Part shown: positions 15,792 to 21,848 of the stretch, piece by piece
Numbering within the stretch: position 1 is the stretch's first letter
How the letters are laid out: each line of letters starts with the position of its first letter
NCBI GenBank assembly: GCA_035316885.1
Contig: DATHII010000128.1
Coordinates: 1-21,903 of the forward strand
Direction of reading: 5' to 3'
Length of the DNA stretch: 21,903 nucleotides
DNA from: DASRTE01 sp035316885
Lineage (GTDB): Bacteria; Actinomycetota; Actinomycetes; Jiangellales; Jiangellaceae
Made by a program: the position numbers and the translations under genes
Notes under the pieces: generated by a model
Seen by the model: the letters and a program-made list of their open reading frames with translations, nothing else
What the model was told of the DNA's origin: nothing
The model's database searches: none

Positions 15792-16225
15792 ACTGCTCCG
15801 TTGCCCGCGTGGCGGGCGAGCTCTCCGACGGCCAGTGCGAGCTCTGTGGCGAGCTCGAAGGACCGCTCGTGGTGCGGATGGCCGCGCATCCACAGGCACA
15901 CCGTCTGGACTACGGCGCCGGACCAGGCCGCGTCGCGGCGCAGCGCGTAGCGCACCGAGACCGGGCGTGGTGTGAACGACGTGACGTCGTACCACTGCCC
16001 CTCGGCGAAGGCCAGCAGCGGGTAGCCCTCCGCGTCGTCATAGACGACCTCGTACTCCCGCCCACCGAGCAGCCCGTCATACCAGGACCGCTCGCGAGCC
16101 CCGGGTTCCGGCCTCAGAGGCGCTTGAGCCTGCGTGGCAGGGGCTGGAGGCGGCGTCGCCCACGGACCGTCCGACGGTGGCTTCTCGGTCAGCACCGATC
16201 CCACGACTCCGAAGCCGTTCGCCAT
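15788..16225 (-). CDS. Hypothetical protein, first gene of phosphatase-kinase cluster
   Basis: I do not recognise this 145-aa protein. After a short start (MANGFGVVGSV) comes a Pro/Ala-rich stretch (about 18-43) that looks like a flexible linker. A compact domain (46-145) follows with WYDGLLGGREYEVVYDD, YPLLAFAEGQWYDVTSFTP and a helical end FELATELALAVGELARHAG. There is no signal peptide or membrane segment. ATG 16225 is preferred: GGGAGGG lies ten bases upstream, and the extra open frame to 16354 looks non-coding. Its stop overlaps the phosphatase CTG start by four bases, so it is coupled to the phosphatase and kinase and may share their role. Third-position G/C bias supports it being a real gene. 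Confidence 0.7.
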   Translation of the reverse strand: MANGFGVVGSVLTEKPPSDGPWATPPPAPATQAQAPLRPEPGARERSWYDGLLGGREYEVVYDDAEGYPLLAFAEGQWYDVTSFTPRPVSVRYALRRDAAWSGAVVQTVCLWMRGHPHHERSFELATELALAVGELARHAGNGAV

Positions 16226-16250
16226 CAGGCTCTCACCCTCCCGCAAGTAC

Positions 16251-16256
16251 AAAATA
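16251..16256 (-). promoter_or_regulatory. Possible -10 of the hypothetical-phosphatase-kinase cluster
   Basis: TATTTT (minus strand) occurs in the only A/T-rich patch of the 202-bp spacer 16226-16427, 25 bases before ATG 16225 and just ahead of the GGGAGGG ribosome-binding site. No good -35 is seen at normal spacing. The rest of the spacer shows no gene. Confidence 0.35.
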
Positions 16257-16427
16257 TGGGGCACAACGACCCCCGAGACACCTGTTTCACATTTCCCCGT
16301 GAGCCGGGCGTCCGTCGTCGTGCAGGAAGTGATGCCCACGGTACGACACGGCATGCCACGGGGGAAGCACCGACCCGCCGTAATCGGTCCCAGGTCGCCC
16401 TCGGTGATCCGGTCCGATCCGTGCGGC

Positions 16428-16796
16428 TCACTCCGGAAGCAAGAGGTTTAGTACCCAGCTGACGAACGACACGACGAGTCCGCCGAGCAGCGCGGCCCAG
16501 AACCCGTCGACGGTGAACGGCACGTTCAGCAGATCGGCGATCCACGAGGTGAGGAGCAGCATCAGCGCGTTGACGACCAACGTGAACAACCCGAGTGTGA
16601 GCACGTAGAGCGGCAACGAGAAGAGCCTGACGATCGGGCGTACCAACACGTTCACCACGGCGAACACCACGGCGACCGCCAGGATCGTCAGGACCTCGTC
16701 CTGGGTCGAGGCGGCGTCGATGTCGATACCGGTGACGATCAGGGTGGCGACCCACAGCGCGATCGCGTTGACGACCAGGCGAATGATCAGCTGCAC
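16428..16796 (-). CDS. Phage-holin-4/YvlD-family membrane protein
   Basis: Small integral membrane protein of the PF04020 (Phage_holin_4_2/YvlD) family; despite the name most members are chromosomal proteins of unknown function. It is 122 aa from GTG 16796. Hydrophobic segments lie at about 3-20, 33-50, 60-85 and 97-118, with the family loop ANVLVRPIVRLFSLPLYVLT-like region between the second and third. The open frame extends to 17015, but that extension is Arg/Ser-rich and shadows the EamA gene. GTG 16796 has no ribosome-binding site but has TACGCT exactly six bases upstream, supporting a leaderless start. The gene stands alone between the EamA gene and the phosphatase cluster. Confidence 0.82.
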   Translation of the reverse strand: MQLIIRLVVNAIALWVATLIVTGIDIDAASTQDEVLTILAVAVVFAVVNVLVRPIVRLFSLPLYVLTLGLFTLVVNALMLLLTSWIADLLNVPFTVDGFWAALLGGLVVSFVSWVLNLLLPE

Positions 16797-16802
16797 GGAG
16801 GG

Positions 16803-16808
16803 AGCGTA
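16803..16808 (-). promoter_or_regulatory. Putative leaderless -10 of YvlD-like gene
   Basis: TACGCT (TANNNT) followed by six bases and then the GTG start; the intervening CCCTCC is pyrimidine-rich and cannot act as a ribosome-binding site. It fits a transcript starting at the initiation codon. Confidence 0.5.
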
Positions 16809-16857
16809 TCCGGCCGCCGGGGTCCAGGGAACGAATCCGGCCGCCTGGCCGGTCGTG

Positions 16858-17820
16858 TCATCCAGAGACGGCGACCTCCGACGGAGCCGGCTCGGCGGGT
16901 GACCGGGGATGCGCATGCTGGACCAACCCGATGCCGGCGAGCACGACGAAGCCACCGGCGACCTGAACCGGTGTGAGCGCCTGACCCAGCCACGCCCACG
17001 CGACGAGTGCCGCACCGACCGGCTCTGACATGCCGACCACGCCGACGGCGGTCGGGCTGATGTGCCGTAGCGCGGCGAGGTTCAGCGAGTAGGGGACCAG
17101 CGTGCCGAGCAGGATCACCCAGGCGATGCCGACCCACACCGGCACCACGAGCGTGTCGAGTGCCCCGAGCATCGACGCCTCACCTGCCAGCACCGCCGGG
17201 TCGAAGGTCCACCACGGCAAGACAACGGCCCAGAACAACGCACCGAAGGCGAACATGTAGAAGGTCAGCGACGCCGGGTCGCGCGTTGCCGCGGTGTGGC
17301 TGCCGACGAGGAAGTAGATGGCGAGGCACGCGGCAGCTCCGAGCCCGGCAGCCACACCGACCGGGTCGAGGCCGGTGTCGCGCCAGACCTGGGCGACCAA
17401 CGCGAGCCCGCCGAGGGCCAATGCGATCGCCAGCCAGGTACGGGCCCGGACGTCCTGCCGCAGCACCACGCGGGCGTACAGGGCGACCAGCACCGGAGCG
17501 GTGAACTCCAGCAGGAGCGCGATCCCGACCGGGATCCGGTCGATCGCGACGAAGTACAGCCACTGGACCAGCGCCGCGCCGGCGATGCCCAGGACGGCCA
17601 GCGCCGGGAGCTCGCGAGCCGTGAGCCGCAGTCGGCCCGGCGCGAAGGCCAGCAGTACGAGCCCGATCCCGACGGCGGCACCCGTGCAGCGCACCGCCGA
17701 GAGCCGGGCCGGTTCGATTCCCGCCTCGAGGACCACCTTCGAGACGCTGGCGTTCACGGCGAACAGGGCCGCGGCCAGCGTGACGTAGGCATAGCCTCGA
17801 CGGGAGTTCGCGGCCATCAC
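16858..17820 (-). CDS. EamA/DMT-family transporter
   Basis: Drug/metabolite transporter superfamily permease with two EamA domains, about 320 aa. Ten hydrophobic segments alternate with short loops. Recognisable are SRRGYAYVTLAAALFAVNA at the start, LEFTAPVLVALYARVVL at the end of the first repeat, and ISPTAVGVVGMSEPVGAALV plus GGFVVLAGIGLV in the second. Family members export amino acids or other metabolites; the substrate here is unknown. The start is placed at GTG 17820 (or the adjacent ATG 17817), because TAATGT ends seven bases before that GTG and no ribosome-binding site exists. The open frame to 17967 is not supported. It is divergent from pat with about 95 bp between starts, so export of an aromatic amino acid or a related compound is possible but unproven. 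Confidence 0.88.
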   Translation of the reverse strand: MMAANSRRGYAYVTLAAALFAVNASVSKVVLEAGIEPARLSAVRCTGAAVGIGLVLLAFAPGRLRLTARELPALAVLGIAGAALVQWLYFVAIDRIPVGIALLLEFTAPVLVALYARVVLRQDVRARTWLAIALALGGLALVAQVWRDTGLDPVGVAAGLGAAACLAIYFLVGSHTAATRDPASLTFYMFAFGALFWAVVLPWWTFDPAVLAGEASMLGALDTLVVPVWVGIAWVILLGTLVPYSLNLAALRHISPTAVGVVGMSEPVGAALVAWAWLGQALTPVQVAGGFVVLAGIGLVQHAHPRSPAEPAPSEVAVSG

Positions 17821-17827
17821 CAGGGTG

Positions 17828-17833
17828 ACATTA
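17828..17833 (-). promoter_or_regulatory. Putative leaderless -10 of EamA gene
   Basis: TAATGT (TANNNT) lies seven bases before GTG 17820, which is followed directly by ATG 17817. It is one of the A/T-rich patches of the divergent EamA-pat spacer. Confidence 0.45.
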
Positions 17834-17901
17834 GCGATACCACCCGACGCTGGTGTCGCCGTACGCGGGTACCGGCCACGGCGCCAGGGTCCGGCGCCCC
17901 T

Positions 17902-17907
17902 TAAGGT
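17902..17907 (+). promoter_or_regulatory. Putative leaderless -10 of pat
   Basis: TAAGGT (TANNNT) ends seven bases before the pat ATG. Part of the same sequence (AAGGTG) could alternatively be read as a weak ribosome-binding site, so the two interpretations compete. Confidence 0.45.
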
Positions 17908-17914
17908 GACCGCC

Positions 17915-19003
17915 ATGTCCAGCACGCCTCGGCTCCGCAGCGCTCTCGACGCGCTGCCCTCGTACAAGCCCGGCCGCCCCGCGGCCGCCGCAGGTGAGGG
18001 CCCGCAGGTCTACAAGATCTCGTCCAACGAGAACCCGTACCCGCCACTGCCGGGCGTCCTGGACGCGGTCGCCGAGGCGGCTGCCGTCATGAACCGGTAT
18101 CCGGACATGTTCGCGTCCGGCCTGGTCGCCGCACTCGCCGCGCGCTTCGACGTGCCGGCCTCTCACCTCGCGACCGGCACGGGCAGTGTCGGCGTCCTCC
18201 AGCAGATCCTCCAAGCCACGGCGGCCGAGGGTGATGAGGTGATCTACGCCTGGCGCTCGTTCGAGGCCTACCCCATCGTCGTCGGCATCTCCGCAGCCAC
18301 CCCCGTCCGCGTCCCACTCGACACCGCGGCCCGGCACGATCTGGACGCGATGGCCGAAGCGGTCACCGACCGGACCCGGTTGATTCTGGTCTGCAGCCCG
18401 AACAACCCCACTGGGCCGGTCGTGGGCCGCGACGAGATGACCGCCTTCCTCGACCGCGTTCCCGGGGACGTCCTGGTGGTTGTCGACGAGGCGTACTGCG
18501 AGTTCGTCCGCGATCCCGGCGCCGTCGACGGCGTCGATGTCTACCGCGACCGTCCGAACGTGTGCGTCCTTCGGACGTTCTCGAAGGCCTACGGCCTGGC
18601 CGGCCTCCGGGTCGGCTTCGCCATCGCGCACGAGCCCGTGGCCGACGCGCTCCGGAAGACCGCAGTGCCCTTCGGTGTGTCCGGCGTCGCCCAGCACGCG
18701 GCGATCGAGTCGCTGCACCGCGAGGACGCACTGCTCGAGCGGGTCGAGTCGCTCGTCGCGGAGCGGAGCCGGGTCCGCGGCGCGCTGTTGGATCAGGGGT
18801 GGTCCGTACCGGTGACCGAGGCGAACTTCGTCTGGCTGGCGCTCGGTGAGGACACCGTCGAGTTCGCTCGAGCGTGCGACGACGCGGGTGTCGTGGTACG
18901 GCCCTTCCCCGGTGAGGGATGCCGGGTCACGGTGGCCGAGCCTGAAGCGGGCGACCTGTTCCTGCGGGTCGCCGCTGAATGGCGGGAGGAGCGCCGGACC
19001 TGA
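17915..19003 (+). CDS. pat: Aromatic/histidinol-phosphate aminotransferase (Pat/HisC family)
   Basis: PLP-dependent class I/II aminotransferase, 362 aa, closely resembling actinobacterial Pat (phenylalanine aminotransferase) and HisC. Visible are ISSNENPYPPLPGVLDAV (35-52), GTGSVGVLQQ, the Pat-like GDEVIYAWRSFEAYP (106-120), SPNNPTG (161-167), VVDEAYCEF with D191, the Schiff-base lysine K224 in TFSKAYGLAGLRVGF, and the C-terminal VVRPFPGEGCRVTV. Pat transaminates phenylpyruvate and related aromatic keto acids; HisC acts in histidine synthesis. No his genes are near, so Pat is preferred. ATG 17915 is chosen over the upstream in-frame start because the family begins here and a promoter-like element precedes it. 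It is divergent from an EamA transporter and ends just before a strong hairpin terminator. Confidence 0.9.
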   Translation: MSSTPRLRSALDALPSYKPGRPAAAAGEGPQVYKISSNENPYPPLPGVLDAVAEAAAVMNRYPDMFASGLVAALAARFDVPASHLATGTGSVGVLQQILQATAAEGDEVIYAWRSFEAYPIVVGISAATPVRVPLDTAARHDLDAMAEAVTDRTRLILVCSPNNPTGPVVGRDEMTAFLDRVPGDVLVVVDEAYCEFVRDPGAVDGVDVYRDRPNVCVLRTFSKAYGLAGLRVGFAIAHEPVADALRKTAVPFGVSGVAQHAAIESLHREDALLERVESLVAERSRVRGALLDQGWSVPVTEANFVWLALGEDTVEFARACDDAGVVVRPFPGEGCRVTVAEPEAGDLFLRVAAEWREERRT

Positions 19004-19019
19004 CTATGCCCGGAAATCG

Positions 19020-19062
19020 GGACGGCACCCAGGGTTCGGGGGGCGAAACCCGGGTGCCGTCC
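19020..19062. terminator. Hairpin terminator between pat and the small peptide gene
   Basis: An 11-bp perfect stem, GGACGGCACCC (19020-19030) with GGGTGCCGTCC (19052-19062), continues inward across a one-base bulge as GGGTT/AACCC around a ten-base loop. It starts 17 bases after the pat stop and ends 12 bases before the stop of the convergent peptide gene, so it can serve both. Only a short TT follows on the plus strand, as is common in actinomycetes. Confidence 0.8.
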
Positions 19063-19074
19063 TTGCGGCCCGCC

Positions 19075-19209
19075 TCAGCAACACCGCGGCGGGCTGTTGA
19101 GCGCCACGGCGGCCGCTTGGTGTGGACTGAGCGCAGCCGCCGTCCCGACGCCGGCCACCAGGGCCAAGGTCGTCAATGCGGCGGCGATGAAACGCTTAGT
19201 TCGCGACAC
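19075..19209 (-). CDS. Small secreted peptide gene (44 aa), candidate signalling peptide
   Basis: A short gene easily missed by length cut-offs. GTG 19209 is preceded by GGGAGG with five bases between GGAGG and the start, one of the best ribosome-binding sites in the window. The product starts with a basic n-region (SRTKR), then a hydrophobic run FIAAALTTLALVAGVGTAAA (8-27-like span). Small-residue sites (GTAAA-L) suit signal peptidase. A short tail, LSPHQAAAVALNSPPRCC, ends in two cysteines directly before the stop (19077-19075). It is divergent from an XRE-TPR regulator (62 bp between starts) and convergent with pat across a hairpin terminator. The layout of a short exported peptide beside an HTH-TPR regulator is that of peptide-pheromone systems. 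Function is inferred, not shown. I know of no named family for it. Confidence 0.7.
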   Translation of the reverse strand: MSRTKRFIAAALTTLALVAGVGTAAALSPHQAAAVALNSPPRCC

Positions 19210-19255
19210 CTCTACCTCCCGGGGGGTTGGGGGGCTGGCGCGGACGTGACACCTC
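19205..19255. repeat. Direct repeat in peptide-regulator spacer
   Basis: GACACCTC occurs at 19205-19212, overlapping the start of the peptide gene, and again at 19248-19255, about 16 bases before the regulator start. The two copies are 43 bases apart, four helical turns, in the 62-bp divergent spacer. They could be regulator binding sites controlling both genes. The G-rich block between them (19220-19240) contains the ribosome-binding site of the peptide gene on the opposite strand. Confidence 0.35.
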
Positions 19256-19271
19256 GTAGTGAAATAGCGTC

Positions 19272-20672
19272 ATGGCGATTCGTCAAGCTCAGACCGCTGT
19301 AGATCCCGAGGCCCGGACGGCGGTCGGCGCCCGTATCCGCTCTGTCCGGCTCGAGCGGGGCCTGTCCCAGGCGGAGGTAGCCGAGGGCCTGCTGTCGGCC
19401 AGCTACGTCTCCCTCGTCGAGAGCGGACGTCGCCAGCCGGCGAGCTCGGCGTTGCAGCACATCGCCGACAGGCTCGGAGTCGACGCAGGCTTCCTTCGCG
19501 ACGGCGTCGATGCCGAGGTCCGCCGGCGCGCCCGGCTCGCCCTCGGTCACGCCGAGCTCGCGCTGGCCCACGGCGATGTAGACGACGCCTACCGCCGGTT
19601 CACCGAGCTCGTCGACACGAGGGGCCTTGGCGATGACGAACGCCGGCAGGTCCGCATGGGCCAGGCGCTGGCGGCCGAACGGTGCGGCGATCTCGAGGAG
19701 GCGCTGCGCGTCCTGGGCGAATTGGCCGACCAGGCCCGACGGGCACCGGCCGTGCACCCGTGGATGGACGTCGCCGAAGGGTTGTGCCGCTGCTACCGCG
19801 AAGCGGGCGACCTCGACCTGGCCATCACGACCGGCGAGGAGGCGATGCGCAACGCCGCCGAGCTGGGGCTCGACACGAGCGACGAGTACGTGCGGCTGGG
19901 CTGCACCGTGCAGGCCGCATACCAGGAGCGCGGCGACATCACCAAGGCCACCCTGATGGCTGCCGACCTGGTTCGCATCGCCGAGGCCATGGGCGCGCCG
20001 CACTCCCGCGGCGCGGCGTACTGGAACGCGGCCCTGATGGCCGAGTCGCGCGCCGAGATCGGGCAGGCCCTGGTCCTGGTCGAGCGTGCCATCGCGATGT
20101 TCGGCGAGAGCGACGACCGCCGCAACCTCGGCCGCATTCGGGTGGCGTACGCGTGGCTGCTGCTCCAACAGTCGCCGCCGGAGGCCGTCCGCGCACTCGA
20201 TCTGCTCGACAGCGTCCGCCCCGAGCTCGTCGACCACGGCGGTGCCGTCGACGTCGGCTACTGCGACACGGAGCGGGCGCGGGCGCTGATGACCCTCGGC
20301 CGGCTCGACGAGGCGCGCGAAGCTGCCGAGACATCGCTTTCCGTTCTCGGCGAAATGCCGCGGCTGGAGTCGGCGCAGACCCGGCTGTTGCTCGGTCGGG
20401 TGTTCCGCGAGAAGGGCGATCTCGACGCGTGCGTCGAGCAGGCCACGCTGGCGGCGGCGATGCTCGAGGCGATGGGTGCCTCGAGGCAGGCGGCCGCAGC
20501 ATGGCGCGAACTGGGCGACCTCTACCGCGACCTCGGCCACGTCGACGCGACGCTCGATGCCTACGACCGGGCACTCCGGGCTCTCCGCGTCGTGCCGTTG
20601 GCGGCGGTGCGGCCCGCCGTCGACCCGACCGGACGCCATGTCTCCGCACGTCAGGAGCATTTGACGACATAA
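19272..20672 (+). CDS. XRE-family HTH regulator with C-terminal TPR domain (RRNPP-like)
   Basis: 466-aa cytoplasmic transcription factor. An XRE helix-turn-helix fills about 18-74 (ARIRSVRLERGLSQAEVAEG, then ASYVSLVESGRRQPASSALQ). The rest is alpha-helical with tetratricopeptide-like repeats: CGDLEEALRVLGELADQ, YREAGDLDLAITTGEEAM, YQERGDITKATLMAADL, RAEIGQALVLVERAIAMF, LGRLDEAREAAETSLSVL, FREKGDLDACVEQATLAAAM and YRDLGHVDATLDAYDRALRA. HTH plus TPR is the architecture of RRNPP peptide receptors (Rgg, PlcR, NprR, PrgX), where a short imported peptide binds the TPR groove. Many actinobacterial XRE-TPR proteins have no known ligand. ATG 19272 lacks a clear ribosome-binding site; TGAAAT six bases upstream could be a weak leaderless -10. 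The divergent 44-aa peptide gene is the natural ligand candidate. Confidence 0.88.
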   Translation: MAIRQAQTAVDPEARTAVGARIRSVRLERGLSQAEVAEGLLSASYVSLVESGRRQPASSALQHIADRLGVDAGFLRDGVDAEVRRRARLALGHAELALAHGDVDDAYRRFTELVDTRGLGDDERRQVRMGQALAAERCGDLEEALRVLGELADQARRAPAVHPWMDVAEGLCRCYREAGDLDLAITTGEEAMRNAAELGLDTSDEYVRLGCTVQAAYQERGDITKATLMAADLVRIAEAMGAPHSRGAAYWNAALMAESRAEIGQALVLVERAIAMFGESDDRRNLGRIRVAYAWLLLQQSPPEAVRALDLLDSVRPELVDHGGAVDVGYCDTERARALMTLGRLDEAREAAETSLSVLGEMPRLESAQTRLLLGRVFREKGDLDACVEQATLAAAMLEAMGASRQAAAAWRELGDLYRDLGHVDATLDAYDRALRALRVVPLAAVRPAVDPTGRHVSARQEHLTT

Positions 20673-20695
20673 CTGACGGTCTTCACTGGTCGTCC

Positions 20696-20754
20696 GCGCC
20701 CCCGGGCGCCGGCGGCGCACCGCAGGGGAGTGTGCGAGCCGGTACCGGGGGCGC
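20696..20754. terminator. Long-loop inverted repeat between convergent genes
   Basis: GCGCCCCCGG (20696-20705) pairs perfectly with CCGGGGGCGC (20745-20754) across 39 bases, in the 105-bp spacer between the regulator stop and the convergent EamA stop. The loop contains further short GC-rich complementarity. There is no T run. It is a plausible two-way terminator or simply GC-rich symmetry. Confidence 0.4.
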
Positions 20755-20777
20755 GGCGCGCCTTCACCCCGTCCGGG

Positions 20778-21749
20778 TCACCGGGTTCCCACCGGTTCGG
20801 GCACCGGTCGCTCCGGTTCGACGGCAGGACGCTTCGTGCGGGCTGTGCGCTCGCCGCCCACCACCAGTGCCACCCCGACGACGACGAGCAGGCCGCCGCC
20901 GAGCACGACCGCTGTGACCGATTCGGAGAGGATCAGCCAGCCCAGGAACACCGCGACGGCCGGGTTGACGTATGCGTACGTTCCGACCAACGACAGCGGC
21001 GCGTTCGCCAGGGCGAATCCGTACGCCGTGTAGCCGAGCAGCGACCCCAAGACCACGAGGTAGGCCAGTGCGATCCAGCCCTCGGCTGGTACTTCGGCGG
21101 GCGCGAGGTCGGCCCCTTCACCGACGACCAGTGCGACGACGGTCATGATGGCGCCGCCCGCGAGCATCTCGTACGCGGTCGCCAGCAGCGCGCCCTTCGG
21201 CAGGCCGAGCCTGGGCGACAGGTATGACCCGAACGCCCAGCACACCGTGGCCACCAGGATCACCAGAACGCCCCAGGGCTCGACACCCTCGATGCCTCCA
21301 CGGGGCAGGCTGATCGCGGCGATGCCACCGAAGCCGACCAGGACGCCGAGCCAGGTCAGCGGCCGCGGACGGTCGCCGCGCGCAACGCGCAGCAGCACGA
21401 ACCACAGCGGAACCGCGCCGACGATCAGAGCGGCCAGGCCGCTGGGTACGGTCTGTTCTGCGACTGCGACCAGGCCGTTGCCCAGCAAGAGCAGGAGCGT
21501 GCCCACGATGGTAGCGGCCCGCAACTCGCGCCAGGTGATGCGCAGCGCACCCACGCCTCGGCGCAGCGCCAGGAAGCCGATGAGCAGCGCAGCCGCAACG
21601 AGGAAGCGCGTACCCATTCCCAACAGCGGGGGGATCTCCGACTCGACCACGACGCGAATGGCGAGGTAGGTCGACCCCCACACGACGTAGACGGTCACCA
21701 GGGCTGCCCATACCGCTGCGGCGCTCGCCCGGAATCCGGCAGGCGTCAT
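20778..21749 (-). CDS. EamA/DMT-family transporter (second copy, YedA-like)
   Basis: 323-aa drug/metabolite transporter with two EamA repeats and about ten hydrophobic segments. It is not closely similar to the EamA protein at 16858-17820. The N-terminal block VYVVWGSTYLAIRVVVESEI, with PPLLGMGTRFLVAA, is typical of YedA/RhaT-like exporters. The second repeat ends with YAYVNPAVAVFLGWLILSES, which is highly characteristic of the family. A charged, Pro/Glu-rich tail of about 25 residues follows the last helix. ATG 21749 is supported by AGGAG, six bases or so upstream. A CRP-like site lies 15 bases before the start. It is convergent with the XRE-TPR regulator, so a regulatory link to the peptide system is not indicated. 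Substrate unknown. Confidence 0.9.
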   Translation of the reverse strand: MTPAGFRASAAAVWAALVTVYVVWGSTYLAIRVVVESEIPPLLGMGTRFLVAAALLIGFLALRRGVGALRITWRELRAATIVGTLLLLLGNGLVAVAEQTVPSGLAALIVGAVPLWFVLLRVARGDRPRPLTWLGVLVGFGGIAAISLPRGGIEGVEPWGVLVILVATVCWAFGSYLSPRLGLPKGALLATAYEMLAGGAIMTVVALVVGEGADLAPAEVPAEGWIALAYLVVLGSLLGYTAYGFALANAPLSLVGTYAYVNPAVAVFLGWLILSESVTAVVLGGGLLVVVGVALVVGGERTARTKRPAVEPERPVPEPVGTR

Positions 21750-21763
21750 TACCGTCTCCTAAC

Positions 21764-21777
21764 GTGATTGCTGTCAC
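21764..21777. promoter_or_regulatory. CRP/GlxR-like binding site upstream of EamA
   Basis: GTGATTGCTGTCAC has perfect GTGA and TCAC half-sites six bases apart, the core of the CRP/GlxR consensus TGTGA-N6-TCACA. The outer T and A are not matched. It sits immediately upstream of the EamA ribosome-binding site, so binding would more likely repress than activate. Confidence 0.45.
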
Positions 21778-21848
21778 TCCATTCTCGGGGATGCGCCCGG
21801 CTCAGCGACAGCGGATATCGGCCATCGAGTCGCCACATCGCGTCACAC

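Noticed and set aside
16226..16427. Possible small gene or RNA in the spacer before the YvlD-like gene
   Set aside because: No start with a ribosome-binding site and no convincing hairpin was seen; only a possible -10 near the left edge was kept.
19212..20720. 502-codon minus-strand open frame opposite the XRE-TPR regulator
   Set aside because: Composition is His/Arg/Gly/Ala-rich without motifs, while the plus strand has clear HTH and TPR repeats.
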